From Flavobacterium sp. (lineage in GTDB: Bacteria; Bacteroidota; Bacteroidia; Flavobacteriales; Flavobacteriaceae): 32,418 bases of DNA. Shown in pieces: positions 19,797 through 29,185 of this stretch (the first letter of the stretch is position 1; the number at the start of each line of letters is the position of its first letter). Below the pieces are notes generated by a model. That model was given only the letters and a program-made list of their open reading frames with translations, made no database searches and was not told the DNA's origin. Location of the stretch: NCBI GenBank assembly GCA_002733185.1, contig NVUT01000006.1, positions 58,782-91,199 of the forward strand. The letters are read 5' to 3'. A program made the position numbers and the translations under genes.

Positions 19797-21374
19797 ATGG
19801 CAGGAGGAACACTATCCCCAAGACAAAAGATGATTAACCTAATGTATTTGGTTTTCATCGCGATGTTGGCACTTAATATGTCAAAAGAAGTATTATCTGC
19901 TTTTGGTTTATTAGACGCAAAAATTGAAGAAGCAAATGTATCAACAGATAAACGTAATAATGCTTTTATGGCTAATCTTGCAACAAAAGCAACAGATGAG
20001 CCTCTTAAATATAATGATTTAAATAACAAAGCTAAAACTGTAAATTCGTTATCAAATGATTTAAATAATTATATTGAAGGTGTAAAGCAAGGAATGATGA
20101 AAACAATTCCTTCTGAAGATGCAGATAATTATGAAGTACAAGATAAACCGGATTATCTAGATGGATTGTTCTTTCAAGGAGACAAACTTTCAAAAGAGGG
20201 AATAAAGTTTCGCGATAATATGATTGGCTATAAAAATGGAATACTTGGAGTAATTGGTGATGAATATCCGGAAATAAGTAAATCTATCGAAAAACAATTT
20301 GGTTTAGCTAAAATAACGCCTCGAGGAAAAAAAATTGAAGTAGATGCTATAAAGCATCATTTTGAAGGCTTTCCAATGATTGCTTCAAAAACAAAGCTTA
20401 CTCAAATTCAGAATAACATTAAAACTATTCAAAATGAGATCCTTTCAACTATGTTACAAGGAGAGCAAGCAGCTTCACTTAAAATGTCAAATTATTCTAC
20501 CTTATTAGAAACGCCAAAATCGGCATATTATTCAGGAGAAAAATTTGATGGAGCTATTGTATTAGGTCGTGTAGATGAAACTACAAAACCTGATAGAGCA
20601 GAATTAACTTTAGATGGTCGTAAATTAGAAGAAGGAACAGATTATACTTTTGAAGGCGGTAGAGTCGTACTTAATGTAAATTCTGGAAATCCTGGAGAAC
20701 ATAAAATTGAAGGACAACTTATTTTCTTAGAAGACGGTAAAGAAACCCCTGTTGAAGTAAACAGAAGTTTCGCTACAATCTCAAGACCAAATTCTGCTAC
20801 AATATCAGCAGATAAAATGAATGTTGTTTATCGTGGTGTTGATAACCCAATGACTATTTCAATGGATGGAGTTCCAAACAGCAATGTAAGAGCAAGTGCT
20901 CCTGGATTAACTGTTAAGTCTGGTAGTTCATACGTTATGAATCCAACGACAATAAAAGGAAGAGAAGTAAAAATTAATGTTACTGGTACTATTGATGGAA
21001 ATTCATTTCCATCAAGTAAAACTTTTAGAATTAAAGATATTCCAAGACCAACTGGAACCATTCGTGGTGAAGATGGAGATGGAGGGCCTGTGCGTATGCA
21101 ACGTCAAGGTCTTGAAAAATCCTCAATTGGAGCAAAATTATTAGATTTTGATTTCGATTTAAAATTAAAAGTTACAGGATTTAGCTTTAAAGTTGCTGGT
21201 CAGCCTACAATTAAAGTAAGCGGCAATAAGTTAAGTTCACAAGCAAAAGGAGCTTTAAAAAGAGCTAAAAGAGGTGAAACAGTTCAGGTATTTGATATTA
21301 CCGCTAAGCTAACTAATAACTCTAGTTACAAGCTAAAGAAAATATCTCCTGTATTTATTGAATTGACAAATTAG
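19797..21374 (+). CDS. gldM: T9SS motor protein GldM
   Basis: MAGGTLSPRQKMINLMYLVFIAMLALNMSKEVLSAFGLLDAKIEEAN; typical GldM N-terminus. Confidence 0.95.
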   Translation: MAGGTLSPRQKMINLMYLVFIAMLALNMSKEVLSAFGLLDAKIEEANVSTDKRNNAFMANLATKATDEPLKYNDLNNKAKTVNSLSNDLNNYIEGVKQGMMKTIPSEDADNYEVQDKPDYLDGLFFQGDKLSKEGIKFRDNMIGYKNGILGVIGDEYPEISKSIEKQFGLAKITPRGKKIEVDAIKHHFEGFPMIASKTKLTQIQNNIKTIQNEILSTMLQGEQAASLKMSNYSTLLETPKSAYYSGEKFDGAIVLGRVDETTKPDRAELTLDGRKLEEGTDYTFEGGRVVLNVNSGNPGEHKIEGQLIFLEDGKETPVEVNRSFATISRPNSATISADKMNVVYRGVDNPMTISMDGVPNSNVRASAPGLTVKSGSSYVMNPTTIKGREVKINVTGTIDGNSFPSSKTFRIKDIPRPTGTIRGEDGDGGPVRMQRQGLEKSSIGAKLLDFDFDLKLKVTGFSFKVAGQPTIKVSGNKLSSQAKGALKRAKRGETVQVFDITAKLTNNSSYKLKKISPVFIELTN

Positions 21375-21388
21375 AAAATTAATTGTTT

Positions 21389-22288
21389 ATGAATATTAGA
21401 AATGTTGTATTAGTAGTTTTTGGTCTTTTAATGACGACTTACAGTGCAAAAGCACAGTTAAATGTCTTGAATGCCAAAACACCTGAGGAAATCGGCGTAA
21501 AGACCGAAGATCAACTAGCATACGATAACGATACACCATTACCTTATGGTTTTATTGATGACCGTGATGTGCTTTGGTCTAAATCAACTTGGGAGATTAT
21601 TGATCTTGATGAAAGGGTGAATTTCCCCTTATATTATCCTATAGATACCAACAACATTGGTGCTGAAAGACGTTCTTTGTATGATGTTTTAGTGAAAAAT
21701 ATTAAAAACAAAAAAATTGAACATATTTACGCGGATTCTTATTTTACAGAAAAAAGAACTTTAAAAGATATTGAAGCTTCTTTGGTCTACAAAGACACCG
21801 TTGATGCGGGTATTGAACAGTTTAATGCTGAGGGAATAGTAGATGACGAGTATATCCGAGAATTTTCTTTAGATGCTGGAGATATTGAAGAATGGAGAAT
21901 TAGAGGCTATTGGTTTTTAGATAAACGTTCAGGAGATCTTAAATATCGTTTATTAGGAATAGCTCCTGTTGCAAATGAAGCTCGTTCAAAAGCTTTTCCA
22001 GATGAAAGCACAACGAAAGTAGAGTTATTCTGGATTTGGTTTCCAGCTACAAGAGAAGTTTTACATAAAGCAAAAGCTTTTAACCGTAAAAATACATCCA
22101 GACCAATTTCTTATGATCATCTGTTAAATTCAAGACGTTTTAGTGCCGTTATTTATAAAGAAGATAACGATTTAGGAGATAGACAAATTAATGAGTATAT
22201 TAATGATAATGCACTTATGCAATTATTAGAGTCTGATAGAATAAAAGAAGTTATCAGAAATATTGAAATTGATATGTGGAACTACTAA
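21389..22288 (+). CDS. gldN: T9SS protein GldN
   Basis: MNIRNVVLVVFGLLMTTYSAKAQLNVLNAKTPEEIG...PLPYGFIDDRDVLWSKSTWEIIDLDERVNFPLYYP; ORF track start at 21383 is a TTG. Confidence 0.93.
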   Translation: MNIRNVVLVVFGLLMTTYSAKAQLNVLNAKTPEEIGVKTEDQLAYDNDTPLPYGFIDDRDVLWSKSTWEIIDLDERVNFPLYYPIDTNNIGAERRSLYDVLVKNIKNKKIEHIYADSYFTEKRTLKDIEASLVYKDTVDAGIEQFNAEGIVDDEYIREFSLDAGDIEEWRIRGYWFLDKRSGDLKYRLLGIAPVANEARSKAFPDESTTKVELFWIWFPATREVLHKAKAFNRKNTSRPISYDHLLNSRRFSAVIYKEDNDLGDRQINEYINDNALMQLLESDRIKEVIRNIEIDMWNY

Positions 22289-22315
22289 CAAAGTTTTACT
22301 TATTAAAATTATTGA

Positions 22316-22348
22316 AACCCTGAAGTAATTTACTTCAGGGTTTTTTAC
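22316..22348 (+). terminator. Intrinsic terminator of the gldKLMN operon
   Basis: AACCCTGAAGTAA-TTTACTTCAGGGTTTTTT: strong GC-containing stem followed by a T tract. Confidence 0.85.
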
Positions 22349-22358
22349 TTTTGTAAAA

Positions 22359-23438
22359 ATGAAAGAACTAGATTATATAGTTGTTGGCTTAGGGATTGCA
22401 GGAATTTCTATATGTGAACAATTAAAAAACAACAACAAGCGTTTTGTTGTATTTAACAAAGGTAATTATACCTCAACCATCGTTTCGGCAGGAATAATAA
22501 ACCCAGTAGTATTAAAACGTTTTACACCCGTTTGGAACGCCTCAAACCATATTTCTTCCTCGATCTTGTTTTATAAAACTCTTTCAGAAAAATTGGCTAT
22601 TCCTTTATTTGAGGATATGCCAATGCTTCGAATTTTTAAAAGTAACGAAGAACAAAATAATTGGATGGTAGCCAGTGATAAAAATGAATTGTCAAGTTTT
22701 CTTCATCCTGAAATAATAAAAAACGATAATCAAAATATCAACGCTCCTTTTGGTTTCGGAAAAGTAAAAAGTACTGGAAAAATAGACACGGTATTATTAA
22801 TTAAATCGTACAAAGAATATCTTAAGAAAACCAATTGCTTGATTGAAGAATCATTTAATTATAAAGAGCTTCAACAAAAAGATAATCATATTATTTATAA
22901 TAGTTATAGATCAAAAAAAATTATTTTTTCTGAAGGTTTTGCTACCAAAGACAATCCTTATTTTCCAAAAGAAATTATTAATAACAAAAACCTTTCAGAA
23001 AAGCTAATCCTTCCCAATAAAGGAGAATATATAATTGTTAAATCCCCAGAATTACAATTAAATAATATGCTTAAAACAACCCTTTTTATTATTCCATTAG
23101 GTGACGATTTGTATAAAGTTGGAGCTACTTATGACCGCGAAGATGATTCTACAAACACTACAAATAATGCAAAAAAGGAATTAGTTATGAAACTAAAAAA
23201 AATAATTAATTGTCCTTTTGAAGTCGTAGATCAAATTGCTGGAATTAGACCCACAACCAGAGATCGGCGTCCTTTTTTAGGAACTTTAAAAGAAAATGAA
23301 AACATTATCTTTTATAATGGATTAGGTACAAGAGGAATCACTTCGGCACCTTCATTAGCAGAACTTTTATACCAACATATCGAAAACAATAAGTCTTTAC
23401 CAAACGAAGTAGATATAAAACGTCATTACAAGTGGTGA
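22359..23438 (+). CDS. FAD-dependent oxidoreductase (DAO-like)
   Basis: 359 aa; Rossmann 'YIVVGLGIAGISICEQL'; C-terminal 'GIRPTTRDRRPFLGTL...YNGLGTRGITSAPSLAELL'. Confidence 0.85.
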   Translation: MKELDYIVVGLGIAGISICEQLKNNNKRFVVFNKGNYTSTIVSAGIINPVVLKRFTPVWNASNHISSSILFYKTLSEKLAIPLFEDMPMLRIFKSNEEQNNWMVASDKNELSSFLHPEIIKNDNQNINAPFGFGKVKSTGKIDTVLLIKSYKEYLKKTNCLIEESFNYKELQQKDNHIIYNSYRSKKIIFSEGFATKDNPYFPKEIINNKNLSEKLILPNKGEYIIVKSPELQLNNMLKTTLFIIPLGDDLYKVGATYDREDDSTNTTNNAKKELVMKLKKIINCPFEVVDQIAGIRPTTRDRRPFLGTLKENENIIFYNGLGTRGITSAPSLAELLYQHIENNKSLPNEVDIKRHYKW

Positions 23439-23509
23439 TTTGCTTCCATTTATATTGAAAATTTAAGCATCTTTGCAAACAATTATTTTGAAACTAAAAA
23501 ATAGCCTAC

Positions 23510-25426
23510 ATGCTAAATATTCATAACCTTACCGTTTCTTTTCAAGGAGACGATTTGTTTTCGGGAATCACCTTTCAACTTCGTTCTGGTGACAGAGTTG
23601 GATTGGTGGGAAAAAACGGCGCCGGAAAATCAACATTATTAAAAATATTATCTGGAGAACAAGAATATGATGGAGGGCAAATTGCTTCAGATAAAGAAAT
23701 ATCCATAGGTTTTTTAAAGCAAGATATAGACTTTATAAAAGGAAGAACGGTATTAGAAGAAGCCTATGAAGCCTTCGTCCTTATTAAAAAATTAGAAAAG
23801 CAATTAGAAAAAATTAACCATCAACTTGCCGAACGTACCGATTATGAAAGTGATAGTTACCATCAATTAATGGTAGATGTTAACGAAATTCAACATCAAT
23901 ATGAAATTCACGGAGGTTACAATTACCAAGGTGATACCGAGCGTGTTTTACAAGGATTAGGTTTTCAACAAGAAGATTTTAATATGGCGACCGATACCTT
24001 TTCTGGAGGTTGGCGAATGCGAATTGAATTGGCGAAATTACTATTGCAAAACAATGACATATTATTGCTTGATGAACCTACCAATCACTTGGATATTGAA
24101 TCCATTTTATGGTTAGAAGATTTTCTTAAAAATTACACAGGTGCCATTGTAATAGTATCTCACGATAGAATGTTTTTAGATAATATTACCAATCGCACTA
24201 TTGAAATTTCACTCGGAAGAATCTACGATTACAACAAACCCTATACTCAATATTTAGTGCTTCGGAAAGAATTGCGAGAACAACAATTAGCCACACAAAA
24301 AAACCAACAAAAACAAATTGAACACACCGAGAAATTAATCGAAAAGTTTAGAGCAAAAGCAACCAAAGCCACTATGGCACAATCGCTGATAAAAAAACTT
24401 GATAAGATTGATAGAATTGAAGTAGATGAAGACGATAATAGCGTGATGTCTTTGCATTTTCCTGTTTCAATTAATCCAGGAAAAGTGGTGATTGAGATAG
24501 ATAATTTATCTAAAAATTACGATAATAAAAAAGTACTTCATAATGTAAATTTATTACTGGAAAGAAATAGTAAAACTGCATTTGTAGGTCAAAACGGTCA
24601 AGGAAAATCAACTTTAGCAAAATGTATTGTGGGCGATATTTCATATGAAGGAAAATTAACCCTAGGACACAATGTAGAAATAGGATACTTTGCACAAAAT
24701 CAAGCAGATTCTTTAGATGGTACTAAAACTGTTTTAGATACCATGATTGACGCTGCAAATGAAAAAAACAGATCCAAGGTTCGAGATGTTTTAGGGGCTT
24801 TTTTGTTTAGAGGAGATGACGTAGATAAGTATGTACGAGTTCTTTCTGGTGGAGAACGAAACCGATTGGCATTAGCAAAATTATTGTTGCAACCGTTTAA
24901 TGTATTAGTGATGGACGAACCAACCAATCACTTAGATATTAAATCTAAAAACGTATTAAAAGAAGCTTTAATAAAATATGAAGGAACCCTACTTTTAGTT
25001 TCTCACGACAGGGATTTTTTACAAGGATTATCTTCTAAAGTTTATGAATTTAAAGACCGTAAAATAAAGGAATATTTAGGAGATATAAATTATTATTTAG
25101 AGCAACGAAATTTGCAAAACATGAGAGAAGCTGAAAAGCGAACCAAAATCACCTCTGATGAAAACAAAAACAAGCCTTCAAATAAAAACGAGTATAAAAA
25201 TCAGAAGAAATTAAAATCTCTAAATAATAAATTAAGTAAAACGGAAGCTTCAATTACCAAATTAGAAAAAGAAATTAAAGATATAGATTTTGAACTTTCA
25301 GTAAATTACGATGAGACAATTTCTCAACCTAACTTTTTTGAAAGCTATCAAAAAAAGAAAAAAGAATTGGATAGATTAATGGTTAATTGGGAAACCGTTA
25401 CCGAAGAAATTGATGGGATCAGTTAG
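23510..25426 (+). CDS. ABC-F family ATP-binding protein
   Basis: Two ABC cassettes: GKNGAGKST, SGGWRMRIELAKLLL, LLDEPTNHLDIES; GQNGQGKST, SGGERNRLALAKLLL, MDEPTNHLDI; no TM domain. Confidence 0.95.
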   Translation: MLNIHNLTVSFQGDDLFSGITFQLRSGDRVGLVGKNGAGKSTLLKILSGEQEYDGGQIASDKEISIGFLKQDIDFIKGRTVLEEAYEAFVLIKKLEKQLEKINHQLAERTDYESDSYHQLMVDVNEIQHQYEIHGGYNYQGDTERVLQGLGFQQEDFNMATDTFSGGWRMRIELAKLLLQNNDILLLDEPTNHLDIESILWLEDFLKNYTGAIVIVSHDRMFLDNITNRTIEISLGRIYDYNKPYTQYLVLRKELREQQLATQKNQQKQIEHTEKLIEKFRAKATKATMAQSLIKKLDKIDRIEVDEDDNSVMSLHFPVSINPGKVVIEIDNLSKNYDNKKVLHNVNLLLERNSKTAFVGQNGQGKSTLAKCIVGDISYEGKLTLGHNVEIGYFAQNQADSLDGTKTVLDTMIDAANEKNRSKVRDVLGAFLFRGDDVDKYVRVLSGGERNRLALAKLLLQPFNVLVMDEPTNHLDIKSKNVLKEALIKYEGTLLLVSHDRDFLQGLSSKVYEFKDRKIKEYLGDINYYLEQRNLQNMREAEKRTKITSDENKNKPSNKNEYKNQKKLKSLNNKLSKTEASITKLEKEIKDIDFELSVNYDETISQPNFFESYQKKKKELDRLMVNWETVTEEIDGIS

Positions 25427-27038
25427 TTTTTTTACTGTGATATTTCTCTAGATTAATATGCTCCTTTTCAACTATATACTTTTTATTCTTTTTTTCAAAA
25501 AAGCTAACTAGTAAAGCCGATTTTAAATTTTTAGCTAAATAATTAAAAAACGATTTAGCATTATCTCTTGTAGCATTTGCTGTTATATGATTATAAGCAA
25601 CTCCTTTTTTATCACTTTTATGATGTACAAAAACATTTGCAATACCTGAAACGAATTTATTTTTCTTCTTCTTATTGTTCAATATTTCAATTTTCACATG
25701 CTCATATTTTTGACTCATGTATATGGTTGAACTACTATTATTTCCTTTAATATGAAAAAGAGTATGCTCAATTTCACCTTCTAAACGAGCGTTTATTAAT
25801 GGTGTTAAGAGAACGTTTAAACTATTTCCTGAAATGTTTCCAATGTCACCAATAAATTCGAATTCATCATTTTTATTGGAAATATCAAAACTCCAATTAG
25901 CATGAAACGTACTGTTTTTCATAAAAACACCATCTACTAAAATCATCGTTTTATTTGGCGAACTATAAGTGTTGCTTAGTTTAGAGACACTTGCGTCAAT
26001 TTTACTAATAGTCAACACACCGGCAGGACGATCATTTTTGGTTCTTTCGCTATAAATTACTTTTGAATTTTTAACTGAAACAGAGTCAACATTTAACTGT
26101 ATTGGCAACTCGCGAATAGATTTACTATAAAGGTTTTTTACTTTAAAATCATCTGCAACTAATTTATTACGATAAATACTTGCAACAGCCTTATTTATAT
26201 TAATGAGGCTAGAATTAAGGTAAAATTCATCCTCGTTAAAACCATAATCCAATTCTTCAAGGATTATTGTTGCAGTATTAATAGTATAATAATCACGTTC
26301 TTTTGAAATTTTCTTTGAAAATGTTTTTTTAGAATACTTTGTTTTTAAAGACAAATCAGTGATGGAAATACTATTGTCTTTATGCTCAAAATAACCAATA
26401 GTTAGGTTTTCATACAATCCAGATTTCAGGAAAATTGAATCGGCACTAATCTTTAAAGATTTATAATTATCCTTAAATGTTTTTATTGAAAAAGTGGAAT
26501 CGATTTTAAGTTTTTTTAGAGTGAAATTTACGTTTGTTGAAGAAAAAAGAAGCGAATCTTTCGAAGTGTCAATTACCTTAACTGAAGCGTTTTCTATTCG
26601 GAAGGCTTTAATTGAAATTGGGTTTTTGAAATTGTTTTGCTTGGTTGAATCTTTACCTTTTTCTTTTTTTACTCCATCCTTAAAATAAGTAATGTCTAAC
26701 CCATCTAATAATACCTCACTAAGACTAATCTCTTTGTTAAAATAAAAATCTAAATAACTAATGTTTTTTATCTCAAGATAATCAAGTTTTATTATAGAAG
26801 TAATAATACCTGTCTCTTTATCTTTAATTATTACTGATGGTTCAGTAATACCGATGCTTCCTCTAAAACTATGGATTTTAATGTCTTTATAATTGCTTTC
26901 TATATGATCTGGAATCTTGGTTTGTAATAAATTTTTCACTTTGTTTTCTAGAAATGTGTTTGCATATAAACTAACAATAATTAGTGTCAAAACAATTACA
27001 GAAGTAATAATCAGAATGATACGTTTTCTTTTGCTCAT
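25419..27038 (-). CDS. Large single-anchor envelope protein of unknown function (AsmA/DUF748-like appearance)
   Basis: N-terminal TM then beta-rich body with repeated 'IxNxSVKVIDTSKDSLLFSSTNVNFTLKKLKID'-style segments. Track start 27050; MSKRKR at 27038 more likely. Confidence 0.65.
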   Translation of the reverse strand: MSKRKRIILIITSVIVLTLIIVSLYANTFLENKVKNLLQTKIPDHIESNYKDIKIHSFRGSIGITEPSVIIKDKETGIITSIIKLDYLEIKNISYLDFYFNKEISLSEVLLDGLDITYFKDGVKKEKGKDSTKQNNFKNPISIKAFRIENASVKVIDTSKDSLLFSSTNVNFTLKKLKIDSTFSIKTFKDNYKSLKISADSIFLKSGLYENLTIGYFEHKDNSISITDLSLKTKYSKKTFSKKISKERDYYTINTATIILEELDYGFNEDEFYLNSSLININKAVASIYRNKLVADDFKVKNLYSKSIRELPIQLNVDSVSVKNSKVIYSERTKNDRPAGVLTISKIDASVSKLSNTYSSPNKTMILVDGVFMKNSTFHANWSFDISNKNDEFEFIGDIGNISGNSLNVLLTPLINARLEGEIEHTLFHIKGNNSSSTIYMSQKYEHVKIEILNNKKKKNKFVSGIANVFVHHKSDKKGVAYNHITANATRDNAKSFFNYLAKNLKSALLVSFFEKKNKKYIVEKEHINLEKYHSKKTN

Positions 27039-27095
27039 AAGAAAAAACAAGAGTGTAAATAATTGAGGTGAAGATATAAAATTTTAAAATAAAGC

Positions 27096-27125
27096 TTGCT
27101 AACTATTAAAAGGATTGTATATTTG
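27096..27125 (+). promoter_or_regulatory. Bacteroidota-type promoter for tRNA-fMet
   Basis: TTG - 19 nt - TATATTTG, ~10 nt before the tRNA 5' end. Confidence 0.6.
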
Positions 27126-27135
27126 CACTCTAAAT

Positions 27136-27208
<73 letters not shown>

Positions 27209-27213
27209 CTAAG

Positions 27214-27250
27214 AAAAAAACTCCATCATAAACGATGGAGTTTTTTTTTA
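27214..27250 (+). terminator. Intrinsic terminator after tRNA-fMet
   Basis: AAAAAAACTCCATC-ATAAAC-GATGGAGTTTTTTTTT. Confidence 0.85.
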
Positions 27251-27402
27251 ATAAAATATTAGTCACTGGTTCTTTCCAAGCTTCGGGGTAGTTCACACTA
27301 TTAAGAAAGAAAATTTATTGAGAAATCAAGAGGCTTTTTTTTATATCTTTACATTTATTACAAGCGAAAGATTTCCAAATTAATGGATTAAGAATATATT
27401 CT

Positions 27403-28284
27403 ATGGCTCACAAAGCAGGATTTGTAAATATTATCGGAAACCCAAACGTAGGTAAAAGTACTTTGATGAATGCCTTTGTTGGCGAACGTTTGTCTATAAT
27501 TACTTCCAAAGCCCAAACTACACGTCATCGTATTTTAGGAATTGTAAACGGTGAAGATTTCCAAATGATTTTAAGTGATACACCAGGAATCATTAAACCT
27601 GCCTACGAGTTGCAAAAAAGTATGATGGGTTTCGTAAAGTCTGCTTTTGAAGATGCCGATGTATTAATTTATATGGTCGAATTAGGCGAAAAAGAATTGA
27701 AAGATGAAGCCTTCTTTAATAAAATCACCCTTGCTAAAATCCCGGTGTTACTTCTAATTAATAAAATTGATAAAGGTAATGAAGATTTGCTTTCTGAAGC
27801 AATGGATTTATGGTCTAAAAAAGTACCAAACGCACAAATTTTCGCTATTTCCGCCTTAGAAAATTTCGGTGTTCCTGAAGTATTTTCAAAAATAATAGAA
27901 GTACTTCCAGAATCCCCACCTTTTTACCCAAAAGACCAATTAACAGACAAGCCAGAACGTTTTTTTGTTAATGAAATCATTCGAGAAAAAATCCTGATAC
28001 ACTACAAAAAAGAAATTCCATATTCAGTAGAAATAGACACGGAAGAGTTTTTTGAAGAAGAAACAATCATCCGAATGCGAAGTGTAATTATGGTAGAACG
28101 CGACACACAAAAAGGAATCATCATCGGTCATAAAGGTGCAGCTATCAAAAGAGTAGGAGTAGAGGCTCGAAAAGATTTAGAAAAATTCTTCGGAAAGAAA
28201 GTCCACATGGAATTATACGTAAAAGTGAATAAAAATTGGCGTAACAACGAACGACAATTGAAACGTTTTGGGTATAACCAGTAG
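27403..28284 (+). CDS. era: GTPase Era
   Basis: 293 aa; '[42 protein letters not shown]', 'LINKIDKG', C-terminal KH domain 'KGIIIGHKGAAIKRVGVEARKDLEKFFGKKVHMELYVKV'. Confidence 0.97.
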   Translation: MAHKAGFVNIIGNPNVGKSTLMNAFVGERLSIITSKAQTTRHRILGIVNGEDFQMILSDTPGIIKPAYELQKSMMGFVKSAFEDADVLIYMVELGEKELKDEAFFNKITLAKIPVLLLINKIDKGNEDLLSEAMDLWSKKVPNAQIFAISALENFGVPEVFSKIIEVLPESPPFYPKDQLTDKPERFFVNEIIREKILIHYKKEIPYSVEIDTEEFFEEETIIRMRSVIMVERDTQKGIIIGHKGAAIKRVGVEARKDLEKFFGKKVHMELYVKVNKNWRNNERQLKRFGYNQ

Positions 28285-28327
28285 TTCAGTATTCAGTTGG
28301 CAGTCTTCAGTAAATCAGTATTCAGTA
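28285..28327. repeat. Solo heptad tandem array (TTCAGTA-type units)
   Basis: TTCAGTA TTCAGTT GGCAGTC TTCAGTA (A)ATCAGTA TTCAGTA immediately after the era stop. Confidence 0.75.
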
Positions 28328-28362
28328 AGTTTTAATAGTAATTTTAGTTTGAAAGAACACTG

Positions 28363-28412
28363 AGTGTTTGCTTTTCACATAAGCATGTCACACTGAGCGC
28401 AGTCGAAGTGCA
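28363..28412. repeat. REP-like dispersed repeat downstream of era
   Basis: AAAGAACACTGAGTGTTTGC...CACTGAGCGCAGTCGAAGTG; resembles the reverse complement of ~9361-9404 and shares the TGAGCGnAGTCGAA core with 8860-8873. Confidence 0.65.
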
Positions 28413-28482
28413 GCTAATAGTATTAATAAAGTTAGTCAAGACAATTAGCAAATTCGTGAAAATCCTTGTTCCTATTTAATAA

Positions 28483-29007
28483 TCAAACACAATCCTCCCG
28501 CTCCTTAATCTCCCTCAAATCCAAAGTATTCTCCAAGAAACCACAAAGCTGTTTCATTTCTTCTTTCCCTTTTTCTTTTCCCATTCTACCAGCAAAATAT
28601 AGAAAAACCCAAACTGCAATTAGTCCAGCCATTATAACTAATTGCATTCCATAATCGGTTTTTAATGACCAATTAGTATATGCCCAAACACCAACTATTA
28701 CAAAAAGCCCAATCACGGCAAAATGAAAAAACATAAACATCGTCCAAACAGAAGGTTTTGGTCCAAATAATCCTTTCAACTCACTTTTATGATCACCGGT
28801 TTCTTCAATTTCTAAATGAAGTTGAGGTGACCAGAAGTGTTGTTTGTTCTTTGGAATTCTAATAAAAACGTGATTGTCAACTCTTGAAACCACAAAATCT
28901 TTTTGATTGCCTTTAGTATCTTCAAAGGTTTTAAGAGCATTCTCGTTATTTTGATTAATTTCGAGTTTAAATCGAGGACGTAATAATATTTCGTTTTCTA
29001 GGCTCAT
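28483..29007 (-). CDS. Hypothetical membrane protein
   Basis: 174 aa with two hydrophobic segments (WTMFMFFHFAVIGLFVIVGVWAY; LVIMAGLIAVWVFLYFAG). Confidence 0.7.
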   Translation of the reverse strand: MSLENEILLRPRFKLEINQNNENALKTFEDTKGNQKDFVVSRVDNHVFIRIPKNKQHFWSPQLHLEIEETGDHKSELKGLFGPKPSVWTMFMFFHFAVIGLFVIVGVWAYTNWSLKTDYGMQLVIMAGLIAVWVFLYFAGRMGKEKGKEEMKQLCGFLENTLDLREIKEREDCV

Positions 29008-29107
29008 AAAATGATTAGTTTGGAGTGTAATTTAGAGTTTTTTCTTCAATTAGGAAACTGTACCTTTGCAGCGAAATAATGAGGCATTAAAAAAACCAAT
29101 TATTTAG

Positions 29108-29128
29108 ATCCTGAAATGAATTCAGGAT
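29108..29128. repeat. Small dispersed-type hairpin upstream of der
   Basis: ATCCTGAA-ATGAA-TTCAGGAT. Confidence 0.6.
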
Positions 29129-29185
29129 AACAAATTATAAGTGCTCTTGCAGCTTATTGCAAGAATTTCTTTTAGAATAAAATTT

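Noticed and set aside
19781-21061. Minus-strand ORFs 19781-20029 and 20828-21061
   Set aside because: Antisense to gldM.
24510-26688. ORFs 24510-24695 (-), 24700-24927 (-), 26494-26688 (+)
   Set aside because: Antisense to the ABC-F gene and the envelope-protein gene.
28285-28327. Heptad array considered as a CRISPR array
   Set aside because: Unit is 7 nt with no spacers; a simple tandem repeat, not repeat-spacer architecture.
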